The translations under genes were made by a program, and so were the position numbers. The notes under the pieces were generated by a model that saw only the letters and a list, made by a program, of their open reading frames with translations, was not told the origin of the DNA and ran no database searches. Shown here one piece after another: positions 1 to 9,000 of a stretch of DNA of 64,000 nucleotides. Numbering within the stretch: position 1 is the first letter of the stretch; each line of letters begins with the position of its first letter. The stretch covers positions 744,001 to 808,000 of the forward strand of contig MU839827.1 of the NCBI GenBank assembly GCA_030411725.1, written 5' to 3'. This DNA is from Echria macrotheca. Its lineage: Eukaryota; Ascomycota; Sordariomycetes; Sordariales; Schizotheciaceae.

Positions 1-2
1 CG

Positions 3-1178
3 GGGCTCCAGGTGCACTGCTTGACCATCCTAGCCAGGCAGATGCTCGCGGTCGGCGGAGATCTGGTATGGGTATCGGTGGGATCGCTCATCCACAAGGC
101 CATGGAGCTCGGCCTGCACCGCGACCCCAAGCATCTCCCATCCATGTCAGTGCTGCAAGCCGAACTCCGTAGGCGACTCTGGGCGACCATCGCCGAAATG
201 GCCATCCAGGCCTCGCTCGACTCAGCCATGCCGCCGAGGATTTCACTTGACGAGTTTGACACGGAGGCGCCCGCCAATGTCAACGACGACGAGATAGACG
301 ACACCACGCAATCTCCGCTCCTGCCACGTCCCAGACACGCAGGAGGCTACACCTCAACGTCAATCCAGTTGCTGCTGCTCGACTCCCTCCCCGTTCGCCT
401 TCGTACCCTGCAGCTTCTCAGCGGCCTTCACTCCAGTCTCGAGTATGCTGACGTCCTCGCACTCAGTGCTGAGATTTCCGACGCGTGCCGCGCAGCTACC
501 GCCTACATGCGGGAGAACAAGGGGCTTGGTATCCTGCCGTTTCACCGAAACATGGTCGACTATCTCGTGCGGCGCTTTCTGCTGCCTCTACACCGCCCCT
601 TTGCCACCGAGGCCCAGACCAACCCGCTGCTCTACGGGTCGGTCAAAGTTAGCCTCGACACGGCCATGTCCGTCATAGCGCCCGAGCCGGACGAGTACTT
701 TTCTCGCGCAATGGCCATCGGCGGAGGTTTGTTCAGGGAGGGGTTCCGGTCGGCCATGACGGCCATTTCTCTCGAGCTTCTCGTCCAGGTCCAGGCACAA
801 CACTTGGACGGGACGCTGCACCGCAACTCGCAGTACCGAGGCGTGCTGAAGCAGGCCGTCAGGGACATGATTGCCTTGTCAATCCGGAGAATTGAGCAGG
901 GCGAAACCAATGTCAAAGCGCACATGTTCCTCCACATGATCTTGGCCCAGGCAGAGGCAGTTGAAGCGGGAGTCCCGTGCGAGCAGGCCATTGCGCAGGC
1001 CGCAAAGGATAGTTTGGCGTTTTGTCTGGCGCTCCTTCAGGCAGAGGCCGATAGCGCGCGAGATTCTGACTTGATGGTGGCAGGGTTTGGTGATGGCGGC
1101 GACTTTGACCTGTATGGTCTGGATGCAGACATTGATTTTGACTTTGACTTTCTCCAGCCTGACACAAGCTTTTCCTAA
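3..1178 (+). CDS. Fungal-specific transcription factor, C-terminal part (cut by window edge)
   Basis: The frame is already open at the left edge and runs to a stop at 1176-1178, so only the C-terminal ~391 residues are present. The start of the visible part matches the core of the fungal-specific transcription factor domain that follows Zn2Cys6 clusters: LTILARQML, then a DLVWVSVGSLIHKAMELGLH segment and an RRRLWATI segment. This domain is the middle regulatory region of Gal4-type regulators; the DNA-binding cluster would lie upstream, outside the window. The C-terminus is acidic and aromatic (DFDLYGLDADIDFDFDF), as in activation regions. The next gene on the same strand, about 300 bp downstream, is an FAD monooxygenase, so a local pathway regulator is possible, but that is inference from position only. 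No intron is needed in the visible part. Confidence 0.85.
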   Translation, partial: GLQVHCLTILARQMLAVGGDLVWVSVGSLIHKAMELGLHRDPKHLPSMSVLQAELRRRLWATIAEMAIQASLDSAMPPRISLDEFDTEAPANVNDDEIDDTTQSPLLPRPRHAGGYTSTSIQLLLLDSLPVRLRTLQLLSGLHSSLEYADVLALSAEISDACRAATAYMRENKGLGILPFHRNMVDYLVRRFLLPLHRPFATEAQTNPLLYGSVKVSLDTAMSVIAPEPDEYFSRAMAIGGGLFREGFRSAMTAISLELLVQVQAQHLDGTLHRNSQYRGVLKQAVRDMIALSIRRIEQGETNVKAHMFLHMILAQAEAVEAGVPCEQAIAQAAKDSLAFCLALLQAEADSARDSDLMVAGFGDGGDFDLYGLDADIDFDFDFLQPDTSFS

Positions 1179-1488
1179 CCCCTTTCCGGATTAGCCGTTT
1201 AGATGTCTTGACACCGAAATCGCGCTCTCGGCCGAGGGCCCGGGGTTGCCTGACTAGAGATAGGTAGTTAGGGCGGCTTCACGGAGATAAGCGGTATAAC
1301 GCAGCCCCGTCTGCCCGCGCAGTATTAAACAAAACAAAGCCTCGCACTTGGTCGACTTCTTCTTTCAACTCAACCTAACCAGATCTCACAATTCCACCTA
1401 CTGCAAGGTCTCGAGTTTTGCCATCCTCGCACCCGCTTCAGCCACCGATCTGTCATCAGACTCAGTTTCCCTTATCCGCAGCTACGCC

Positions 1489-2838
1489 ATGACACGAATG
1501 AAGGTCCTCATCAGCGGAGCCGGCATCGCCGGCAACTCCCTCGCGCTTCTCCTTTCACGGCTAGGCCACGACGTCACCGTCATCGAGCGGTTCCCCGACC
1601 TGCGCTCTACGGGCCTCCAGGTCGACCTCCGCGGCCACGGGGTCGAAGTCATCAAGCGCATGGGTCTGGATGACGAACTCCAGGCCAAACTCGTGCCCGA
1701 GCAGGGATTGGAGGTCGTCAACAGCGCTGGCACGCGCCAGGGCTTCTTTCCGGCGAACAAAACGTCATCGACCGGCCACCGACCACCCATGGTGCAAAAC
1801 TTCACATCCGACTACGAGATCATGAGAGGTGATCTGTGTCGGCTCCTGTACGACGCCGCCGTCAAGTCTAGGGCGCGCTTCGAGTTTAGTACGTCAATCG
1901 AGAGCTTCGATGACGGGGGGGGAGACGCGGTCCAAGTCAAGTTTGCCGATGGCAGGACCAGTCGCTTCGACGTCGTCGTGGGAGCCGACGGCCAGGGGTC
2001 CAGCACGCGAAGGAAGCTTTTCGGATCCGCGGTGGCCGACGCGGCATACCATCCGTTCAAGAACACGTACATGGCGTACTTCACCATCCCGCGGCCGATC
2101 CAGCCGGGCGAGGACTACGTCGCTACAATGTACATCGCCCCAGGCCGGCGTGGCATCATGACCCGCCGGCATTCCCCTCACGAGCTCCAAGTCTACCTCG
2201 GGTGCAGCAGCACCAAGTCCCCCCGGCTCGACATGGCACGTCGCCGTGGAGACGTGGGGGAGCAGAAGGCTGCCTGGGCGGAGATCTTCAAAGGGGCGGG
2301 GTGGAAGAGCGACGAGATCTTGGAGGCTCTCATGGCCGCCACCACCGAGGCGGATAACTTCTATGTCGAGTCGGCGGCCCTCGTCAAGCTGGCATCGTGG
2401 TCTCGCGGCCGTGTCGCGCTCGTGGGGGATGCTGCGTGGTGTCCAACCGCAACGACTGGCGTGGGCACGACGTGCGCAATTGTGGGTGCTTATGTTCTGG
2501 CCTCTGAGATTGCAAAGCATTGCGGCGGCGTTGGTGGGCATCTAGATGTGCCTACTAATCCCGAGTATGATGCGCTGCACAGAGCCTTCCAGGCTTATGA
2601 GCGAAAGTTCCAGCCGTATATGGCCCAGGTCCAGAAGGATGTGTCGGTTGAGGACGACGGCTACTGGGCCGGTCTGGCGTCATCGAAATGGGGCATCTAT
2701 GCTTTCCACTGGTTGGTGGCAATCGCGTCGTTCTTGAAGCTGAACCTCGGACGGTGGATGCTCAAGGAAGAGATTGGGGGGTGGCAACTTCCGGACTACA
2801 AGGGGATGGATGTAAGGAAGAATGGTGTCGAAGTATAA
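1489..2838 (+). CDS. FAD-dependent monooxygenase (PHBH/TetX-like fold)
   Basis: Single-exon gene of 449 aa. The frame is open from about 1348, but the first ATG is at 1489 and directly precedes the flavin-binding strand, so that start is chosen. An N-terminal Rossmann motif GAGIAG (residues 10-15) and VIERFP bind the ADP part of FAD. The DG motif (VVVGADGQGSSTR) lies near residue 160, and the GD motif (VALVGDAA, Asp314) contacts the FAD ribityl. Together these define group A flavoprotein hydroxylases, which use NAD(P)H and O2 to hydroxylate or oxidise small molecules. The 'LQVDLRGHG' segment is typical of the TetX-like fungal branch. A mildly hydrophobic segment (WLVAIASFLKL) near the C-terminus could touch a membrane. 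The substrate cannot be told from sequence. It follows a transcription-factor gene on the same strand, an arrangement often seen in small secondary-metabolite loci (inference). Confidence 0.88.
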   Translation: MTRMKVLISGAGIAGNSLALLLSRLGHDVTVIERFPDLRSTGLQVDLRGHGVEVIKRMGLDDELQAKLVPEQGLEVVNSAGTRQGFFPANKTSSTGHRPPMVQNFTSDYEIMRGDLCRLLYDAAVKSRARFEFSTSIESFDDGGGDAVQVKFADGRTSRFDVVVGADGQGSSTRRKLFGSAVADAAYHPFKNTYMAYFTIPRPIQPGEDYVATMYIAPGRRGIMTRRHSPHELQVYLGCSSTKSPRLDMARRRGDVGEQKAAWAEIFKGAGWKSDEILEALMAATTEADNFYVESAALVKLASWSRGRVALVGDAAWCPTATTGVGTTCAIVGAYVLASEIAKHCGGVGGHLDVPTNPEYDALHRAFQAYERKFQPYMAQVQKDVSVEDDGYWAGLASSKWGIYAFHWLVAIASFLKLNLGRWMLKEEIGGWQLPDYKGMDVRKNGVEV

Positions 2839-2894
2839 AATGCGAAGGTCAACAGTTCAATCCTGTTATTGAGCATGGTGTAGTTTTTTGCACA

Positions 2895-2944
2895 GACACA
2901 CACACACACTCTCTCTCTCTTTTCTGTCTCTTTCTCTTTTTCTC
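2895..2944. repeat. CA/CT dinucleotide microsatellite
   Basis: A run of CA repeats passes into CT repeats and then a T/C-rich tail, just after the FAD monooxygenase stop codon. It probably lies in the 3' UTR. No function is evident. Confidence 0.9.
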
Positions 2945-3129
2945 TCCCGTCTTTCCTCTTTGCTTAGCATCTCGATACCGGCTCGCCGGATAGGGATCTA
3001 GGGCAACAGCAGCGTATGTGTGGTAGTACACTTATATGCGTACCTACCTTAGGCGGGAGATGGCATTTTCAAGTGCTAGGTAGGGGTATATAGATTCAAA
3101 CCACATTACCATATACTAACAGGACAGAG

Positions 3130-3273
3130 GGGCGGGTAGCGTAGTGGTCAGCGCATTCCCTGAGCGTGCAGCTTTTCTTCCCTAAGCCGGATTTCAGCGT
3201 TGGTTTTCTAAATATATATTGTACATATCAAAGCGTTCATTGAAAGACCTGGGTTCGATTCCCAGCCCGCCCA
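3130..3273 (+). tRNA. tRNA-like gene with long intron (possibly tRNA-Ala AGC; possibly degenerate)
   Basis: The 3' half is a perfect tRNA end: T-arm CTGGG-TTCGATT-CCCAG, then CCCGCCC (3266-3272), which pairs base for base with GGGCGGG at 3130-3136, and discriminator A at 3273. The 5' half has a good D-arm (GCGT...GCGC) and an A-box (TAGCGTAGTGG); the B-box is GGTTCGATTCC. Total length of 144 implies an intron of about 70 nt. By analogy with eukaryotic tRNA-Ala, the anticodon stem-loop would start TTCCC-TGAGCG, giving anticodon AGC. However, position 33 would then be G instead of the invariant U, and the 3' strand of the stem (TTGAA) pairs at only three of five positions. It is either a tRNA whose splice sites I misplaced or a gene with a decayed anticodon arm. 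A TTTTT terminator follows at 3283-3287. Confidence 0.6.
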
Positions 3274-3282
3274 GATTCTCCA

Positions 3283-3287
3283 TTTTT
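3283..3287 (+). terminator. Pol III terminator T5 after the tRNA-like gene
   Basis: Five T lie 10 nt after the discriminator base, as expected for RNA polymerase III. A second, much longer tract of 22 T follows at 3302-3323 and would act as a fail-safe or may simply be a homopolymer slippage tract. Confidence 0.55.
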
Positions 3288-3607
3288 ATAGCTGGAATAT
3301 CTTTTTTTTTTTTTTTTTTTTAGAACTTGTTAGGTACGAAGCAAAATCTGGAAAGTCCTCTCCTGGGACTGAAGCTTGCTGGACCTGAAAAGCCCACACC
3401 GAAAAGTATGGGGAACTATCCTTCACACATGCTAGCCAAGCGGCGGATTCACGTGGATCTGATTACAATATAGATCAATCGATGCACTGAACAACGAGTT
3501 TTCTTCAATCTCATCCGTCTTCGGTAGCCCTGTTATTTTCTCCAACCGTTTCCTCGTTGTGGAGTTCTGTGTGATTGGGCGACATCACATCTTCTCAGGC
3601 CTACATC

Positions 3608-5773
3608 TCACCCCTTCAACCACTTGAGGGACTTCCGTCTAGCCGTTACAATCCTCTCCAGCGCTGTAGGCACTCTGAACCTATCCCACTCTGCGTTGAT
3701 GTCATCATAAGCCTCCTCCACCCGCCTGTGTGCTTGTCCAGGCGCCTCCGAGTCAGCAGCAGCGTGGCTCACGAGCAGTTCCACGACTCCCTTGTTGTTA
3801 TATTCCCTAGCATAGTTGACCGGCGCCAACCCTTCCACATCTTTCCCCTCCCAGCTTGCCCCTTTTGCCAGAAGTAGCTCTGCAGCAGCTTGGTTGCCGT
3901 ACTGTGCAGCCCATGACAGCGGAGTCCTGCCATTGTGGTCCTCGATATCAAGCCCGGCGTTTCTGTCCAGCAGTGTCCGAACGGTATCCACGTTCTTGCT
4001 GTACACCCCCCAGGATAACGCTGTCCTCCCATTTACATCCCGTGCATCCACATGCGCCCCATTCTTGAGCAAAATCTCCATCACAGCCACATGGCCTCCT
4101 TCTGCGGCGACCGACAGTGGACCGCGACCATGTTTCCAGGGAAGTGCAGTGTTGCAATCGGCATTTCTGTCGAGCAGCGTCTGAACAACGTTCGGATTCC
4201 CCCACTGTGCCGCGTCGCCCAGAGCACGACCAGTCCAGTCCGGAGCATCGGCCCCGTGCCGAAGGAGCAAATCCACCATGCCGGCGTTTCCCAGTATCGC
4301 GGCTAACATCAACAGGCCCTCGCCAGCTGCCCTTGATAGCTGCTGCTGACCCGTGGGCCGTGCGAGCAACTCTTTCACCACGGCTTCTTGATCTTCCCAG
4401 ACAGCGTATGCAAGTGCTGTGGGTTGAAGTCCCGATGCGCCCGAGATCCTCGGGGACATTCTCAAGATCCGGCACAGAGAGTCGTCCTCGCTCGGATAGA
4501 TCGAGTCGTCGACGACTCCCCTGTCTAAGAGGAAGTTAACCTCGACTACGTTTCCCTTGCGCGCGGCATCGATCAGCTGGATCGCGTGGCATCGCACCGG
4601 ATGGACCCGTTTGATGCATACTTTCTCCCAGAACGGCTTAGAACGCGCCAGGTCCACGTCCGTCACGGGCTCGCAGAGACTCCTGGTGTAGAGGCCCGGT
4701 GCCACGCGAGAGAGCCTGATTCCTATGCGGCTCGGTTGCGATGTTGGTGTTGCGGAGGTTGAACTTGAAATCAGAGAGGGGAGAGTGACAAAGTAGTTGT
4801 TATCGGAGAATGACTTAGGGCCAAACACCCAGCGGCGAAGAGGCAACTTGAAATGGATCCCTTGATTGTCGACCAGGATCGATTTGTCGTAATGCTCCTC
4901 TTCGTCGTCACCTAAACTGAAGCCCACCTTGTCCGATGCGACCACGTTGCCCTTCAGGAACTCAAATGGGTAGTAGGCAAAGTGCATGCCGGTACCGGTT
5001 GTCGAATGTCTCGGGTGGAAGCCTGGATTGTGGTTCCATGCAAACACGCTGTGATCATCTGTGACCTTGATGATTTCCTCCTGCAGCCGCATAAACGCCC
5101 TCTCGCGCTCCCCGTACATGATGGGCATGTTGACGTTGAATATGCCCAAAAGGCAGTAGGCTATATCTTCGACTCTTGCTGTGTCCCTGTATGCGGCCCA
5201 GGACATCCTCGTTGCGATGCTAATTTCGTCGATGCTCTGGGTCCCCTGCAGAACGGCCTCGGGTATGGTGGTGATGCGACTGATCTCGGAAGAAAGGGAT
5301 GCCTTGGTGCCGAATTCCTCCCAGGCTTGGTCGAAAAAGATAATCATGGCTGGAGCCAGGAGCTCTTGGAGGGTCCATCCCCTAGTGAACCAGCGGCTGC
5401 GTTGAAAATCAAGACGGGTTGGGTTTGACTCGTCGGCATCGCACAGGGGGCGCACATCGGAAAGGTAGACGTAGCAGACTGTTGCTTCCCGGTACCAGTG
5501 GAACATGGAGTTGATGGCTTCAGTGAGCTCGGCGCTGCTTGTCTTGTCGATGCAGCACGTGTCAATCCAGGCGTATTCGAACCCGTGGGACCTGGCCAGC
5601 GAGCATGTTCCTTCCAGCTTGCTGTAGCCGGCCTTGGTGAGGGCGTTGCCGCTTTGTACATCTTGAAAGGTCACCTCCTCCGCCTCCCACCGATGGGAAA
5701 GAATAGCGTACGGAGGGACATCGCGATTGCCGAAATACTGGAGCTCGAGAGTGCGGGTATGGAGGAGATGCAT
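3608..5773 (-). CDS. HET-domain protein with C-terminal ankyrin repeats
   Basis: Uninterrupted 721 aa frame. The ATG at 5771-5773 is used; an upstream GTG is ignored. The N-terminal ~240 residues form a HET domain, with blocks PPYAILSHRW, GFEYAWIDTCCIDK, the WYREATVCYVYLSDV strand and RWFTRGWTLQELLAP. Residues ~420-660 hold about six ankyrin repeats, e.g. RTALSWGVYSKNVDTVRTLL and RTPLSWAAQYGNQAAAELLL. HET domains are TIR-related and trigger cell death in fungal vegetative incompatibility and possibly defence; ankyrin repeats would be the ligand-sensing part. Here no NACHT/NB-ARC module links them, unlike het-e/het-d. The HET blocks and ankyrin array look intact and unmutated, although a heavily RIP-mutated LTR element begins only 66 bp upstream of the start codon and must have replaced or displaced the promoter. 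Family call is firm; the actual trigger is unknown. Confidence 0.92.
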   Translation of the reverse strand: MHLLHTRTLELQYFGNRDVPPYAILSHRWEAEEVTFQDVQSGNALTKAGYSKLEGTCSLARSHGFEYAWIDTCCIDKTSSAELTEAINSMFHWYREATVCYVYLSDVRPLCDADESNPTRLDFQRSRWFTRGWTLQELLAPAMIIFFDQAWEEFGTKASLSSEISRITTIPEAVLQGTQSIDEISIATRMSWAAYRDTARVEDIAYCLLGIFNVNMPIMYGERERAFMRLQEEIIKVTDDHSVFAWNHNPGFHPRHSTTGTGMHFAYYPFEFLKGNVVASDKVGFSLGDDEEEHYDKSILVDNQGIHFKLPLRRWVFGPKSFSDNNYFVTLPSLISSSTSATPTSQPSRIGIRLSRVAPGLYTRSLCEPVTDVDLARSKPFWEKVCIKRVHPVRCHAIQLIDAARKGNVVEVNFLLDRGVVDDSIYPSEDDSLCRILRMSPRISGASGLQPTALAYAVWEDQEAVVKELLARPTGQQQLSRAAGEGLLMLAAILGNAGMVDLLLRHGADAPDWTGRALGDAAQWGNPNVVQTLLDRNADCNTALPWKHGRGPLSVAAEGGHVAVMEILLKNGAHVDARDVNGRTALSWGVYSKNVDTVRTLLDRNAGLDIEDHNGRTPLSWAAQYGNQAAAELLLAKGASWEGKDVEGLAPVNYAREYNNKGVVELLVSHAAADSEAPGQAHRRVEEAYDDINAEWDRFRVPTALERIVTARRKSLKWLKG

Positions 5774-5833
5774 CGTAGCCACGTGCGGGGTGGTGACTGG
5801 TGAAAGACTTGCTGACGAAAAGCGGAGGGCACA

Positions 5834-5838
5834 TCTAT
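5834..5838. repeat. Target-site duplication, left copy (TCTAT)
   Basis: Five bases immediately before the TG of the left LTR. They match TCTAC after the right LTR except for one C/T difference, which fits RIP at the element edge. Five bp is the usual duplication size of LTR retrotransposons. Confidence 0.75.
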
Positions 5839-6002
5839 TGTACGCCAGGAGGAAGCCAGAGGCGAGAGCTCAGGATAGAATTGATGGTTGATTACCCCAG
5901 GAGAATTCCTTAGGGGAAGCTATCTACTTAAACAAATAAAATAAATCTAGCCACTAAAAGTAAATTTAACTATTTAAGCTATATATAGCTTAATACGATA
6001 CA
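5839..6002 (-). repeat. Left LTR (3' LTR of the minus-strand element)
   Basis: 164 bp, starts TGTACGCCAGG and ends ACGATACA. It aligns end to end with 13438-13602, with a one-base gap near the end. Its outer ~90 bases are hardly mutated (G and C present), whereas the inner part is A/T-converted. Confidence 0.85.
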
Positions 6003-6008
6003 CCCCCT
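6003..6008 (-). other. Putative polypurine tract of the retroelement
   Basis: The sequence CCCCCT directly inside the left LTR reads AGGGGG on the minus strand. A purine tract next to the 3' LTR primes plus-strand DNA synthesis in LTR elements. It is short and is one of the few G/C runs left in this part of the element. Confidence 0.5.
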
Positions 6009-9000
6009 AGCTACGCACAAGTTACTTTATAATTTATATACGGCTATAATACTACCTATTTAAATTTCCAACTAGCTAATTAATTTTTTTCCTTTTTTCT
6101 ACCTTTTTATATATAGCTTTTTAATTTACTTATATTAACTAAAGTATTTTTAACCATATACAAAAGCACATAATAATATATAAAAACATTCCCTAATAGT
6201 TAAAATACCTCCGTAAATTTTCCTTACCGTTTTTCGCATTATACTTTTAATTTAAAAATAGTTTTAAGCCTAATACTTTTACTAAAAGTTTTCATAATAC
6301 TAAAAAAAATCCTAATACCCTTAAAATTCACTAAAATACTTTTTTAAAATATTATATTATTAACTTAAATATTAGCGCTTAAAAAGTTTTTACATTAGGT
6401 AAGTTTTTCAAAGTACTTTTATATTTAAAACTATTACTAACTTTTTTTAACTTAAAAGCACTTTATCTTAACTATTTTTAAATTAACTACTTTCAGTTCT
6501 ATAAAAAAAGTTTTTAAATTTAATCCCAAAAAAACTTTATTAACTAATTACAAAAATTATATTATATATTTACTTAACTTTAAAAATACTTTTATTATCC
6601 CTTTAATAACTTACGCTAATTAGGAAAAGTATATTAACGTAAAAGTTTATAAGTATTTTTACTTTAAATATATTAAAAAATTCTTAATTAATAAAAATAC
6701 CTTTACGATATATTACTAAAATATTTATAATAAAAACTTTAAAAGTAGCGTAATTTAAAAGATATATTATACGTATATTTTTAGTATATATAATTACCTT
6801 ATTCCTAATAAAATTACTTATAAAATTACTAAACTAAATTTTTTATATTTATAAAAGGATTAAAAATAAATTACTATTTACCTAACTTTTATTTAAAATT
6901 ATTACTATATCTTTAAAAGTAAGCGTAAAAATAAGCTTACTTGTAAAATAAAAATCTCCGTTAAAAATATTTTTAAACTTACTCCTTCGATTTTTTTTAC
7001 CGGAAATTTTTTTATAATAAGTACTTATTATTTTAAACCTAATATAAAAATTATTTCCAACTTAACTAATTATAAAAATATTTTATAAAAGGAAAAGTTA
7101 AATTTTAACCCTAATTTTACTAAAAGTTTTCTCTATTTGTTTCTAAAAAATTAAGTTATTATAAAGTATTAAAAAAATATTTTTACTTTTAACTTTTAAA
7201 CTAAAATTTCTTATATATAAGTTATTAAGAAAAATATTTAATTTCTCTTAGGTTTTATAAATAAGTTTCTTTAAAGATTTATAAATTGTTTTGTAAAAGT
7301 AAAAGTAATTTAATTTATTTCCTCCAGTAAAATAATTTTTCTCTTATAAAATATCTTTAATTTAGTAAATTGTTTTAGCAAATTATCTAAAAAAGTTTTT
7401 GAAATTAAAAAAATTATAATTTAGCTTAAAAATACTTTTAATAAAAGTATTTTTACTTTTTTAAAGCCTAACCTTTTTTATTCCGTTTAAAATCTTTATA
7501 AACTTACTATTTAGCAAAATATTTATTTTAACTAGCTTAAAAAAGCTTTTTAACTAGTTTACGATTATTTTTATTACGAAAAGAAAATTTTTAAGCTAAA
7601 GAAAATTTTTAAGGATTTTATTATTTATATTTAAATTATAAATAGTTAAAAGGTTTTTAAAAATAATAAAAAAAAATAAAAAGGAGGAAAAGGATTTTTG
7701 TTTTAAATATAATATAAAGTATTTTTTAAATAATTTTATACCTTTAGTTAAAGATAAAAGTTTTTATAATAATAAGCTTACTATTAGTAAAAATAGTAAA
7801 AATAGTGATTTAGAAACGTTTTTTAGTAATAAAAATATTTTTAAGTAATCTCCCTTTTAAAGTTAAATTATTTTTAGTATAAAGAGTATTTTAACGTTTA
7901 CCCTTATATAAAAATAATCCTTTTATTTAAGGTTTTTTAATAGAAATAAATAAAAAAAAAGAAGGTTTTTAAACCCATTTTTAATCTAAAAAAATTAGGT
8001 ATTTTATATTTTAAAAATTTATAAATTTTTAAAAATATTTAAAATATTACCTTAAAAGTTTTTTTATTAGGTTATTAGTAAATATTTTTTATATAGGGAA
8101 ATAGTAAACTTTAAAAAATTTCTTTTACTATTTTTAATATAACTATATATTTTAAATATTTATATAGCGAAGTTAGATATTAATTTTTTTATTATTATTT
8201 GTAATTAAGCGAATTATTTATAAATTATTATTTTTTATATAGTAACTTTTAAAGTAAATAATTCTACTTTAATCGAAAATATAGTAACTATATCCTAACG
8301 TATAGCTTTTTAGTAAACTAATTTTCTAAATAATAAAAATATAAATCCTTAAAAAGATCTTTATATTTCCTTATTAATTATAAAAAATATATTATTAGCT
8401 AAAATAAGTTATAAAACTCCTTTTAAAAGTCCCCTATAATAAATAAAAATATATTGTAACGTGTAAAAATAGTAAAGTGCTATTTTAACGTACTTAATAT
8501 AAAAAGCGCTTAAATTTATAAGAAATTTAAAAAACTATACTATTATATAAGCAATATTAAAACGAATTATAATATTTATATAAAGGATTAATTTAATAAA
8601 TTTTTAAAATAATTTAATCTCCTCTTTCGTTACTTCCCTAAGATTTTTCTTAAAAATATTAATTAAAAGTAATATTATTAAAGCTTCTATTATCGTATTA
8701 AAATTAAACTGTTTAGTTATTTTATTGATATATTAGTTATAAAAAATCTAAAGTTTCCTAACCTTTTTATTACAAATAATTCTTATTCCCAAAAACGTTT
8801 TTATATTTTTACTTTTAATAAATTTATAATCTTCCTTAATCCTAATATAAATCCTTTACGCCTTTAATATATATATTTTATAATAAAATAAAAAAAAGTT
8901 ATTAATATAAAATATTATAAAAACTATTTGCTTTTTATTAAAAAAAAGGTATAATTCTTTCTTATAAAGTATAAAACCTATTTTTTTAAATATTTTTGAG

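Noticed and set aside
1348..1488. N-terminal extension of the FAD monooxygenase
   Set aside because: It needs a GTG start and shows no family similarity; the flavin-binding strand begins right after the ATG at 1489.
3130..3323. tRNA-derived SINE
   Set aside because: The 3' acceptor stem is complete and followed by T-runs, not by a non-tRNA body and A-tail; no second copy seen in the window.
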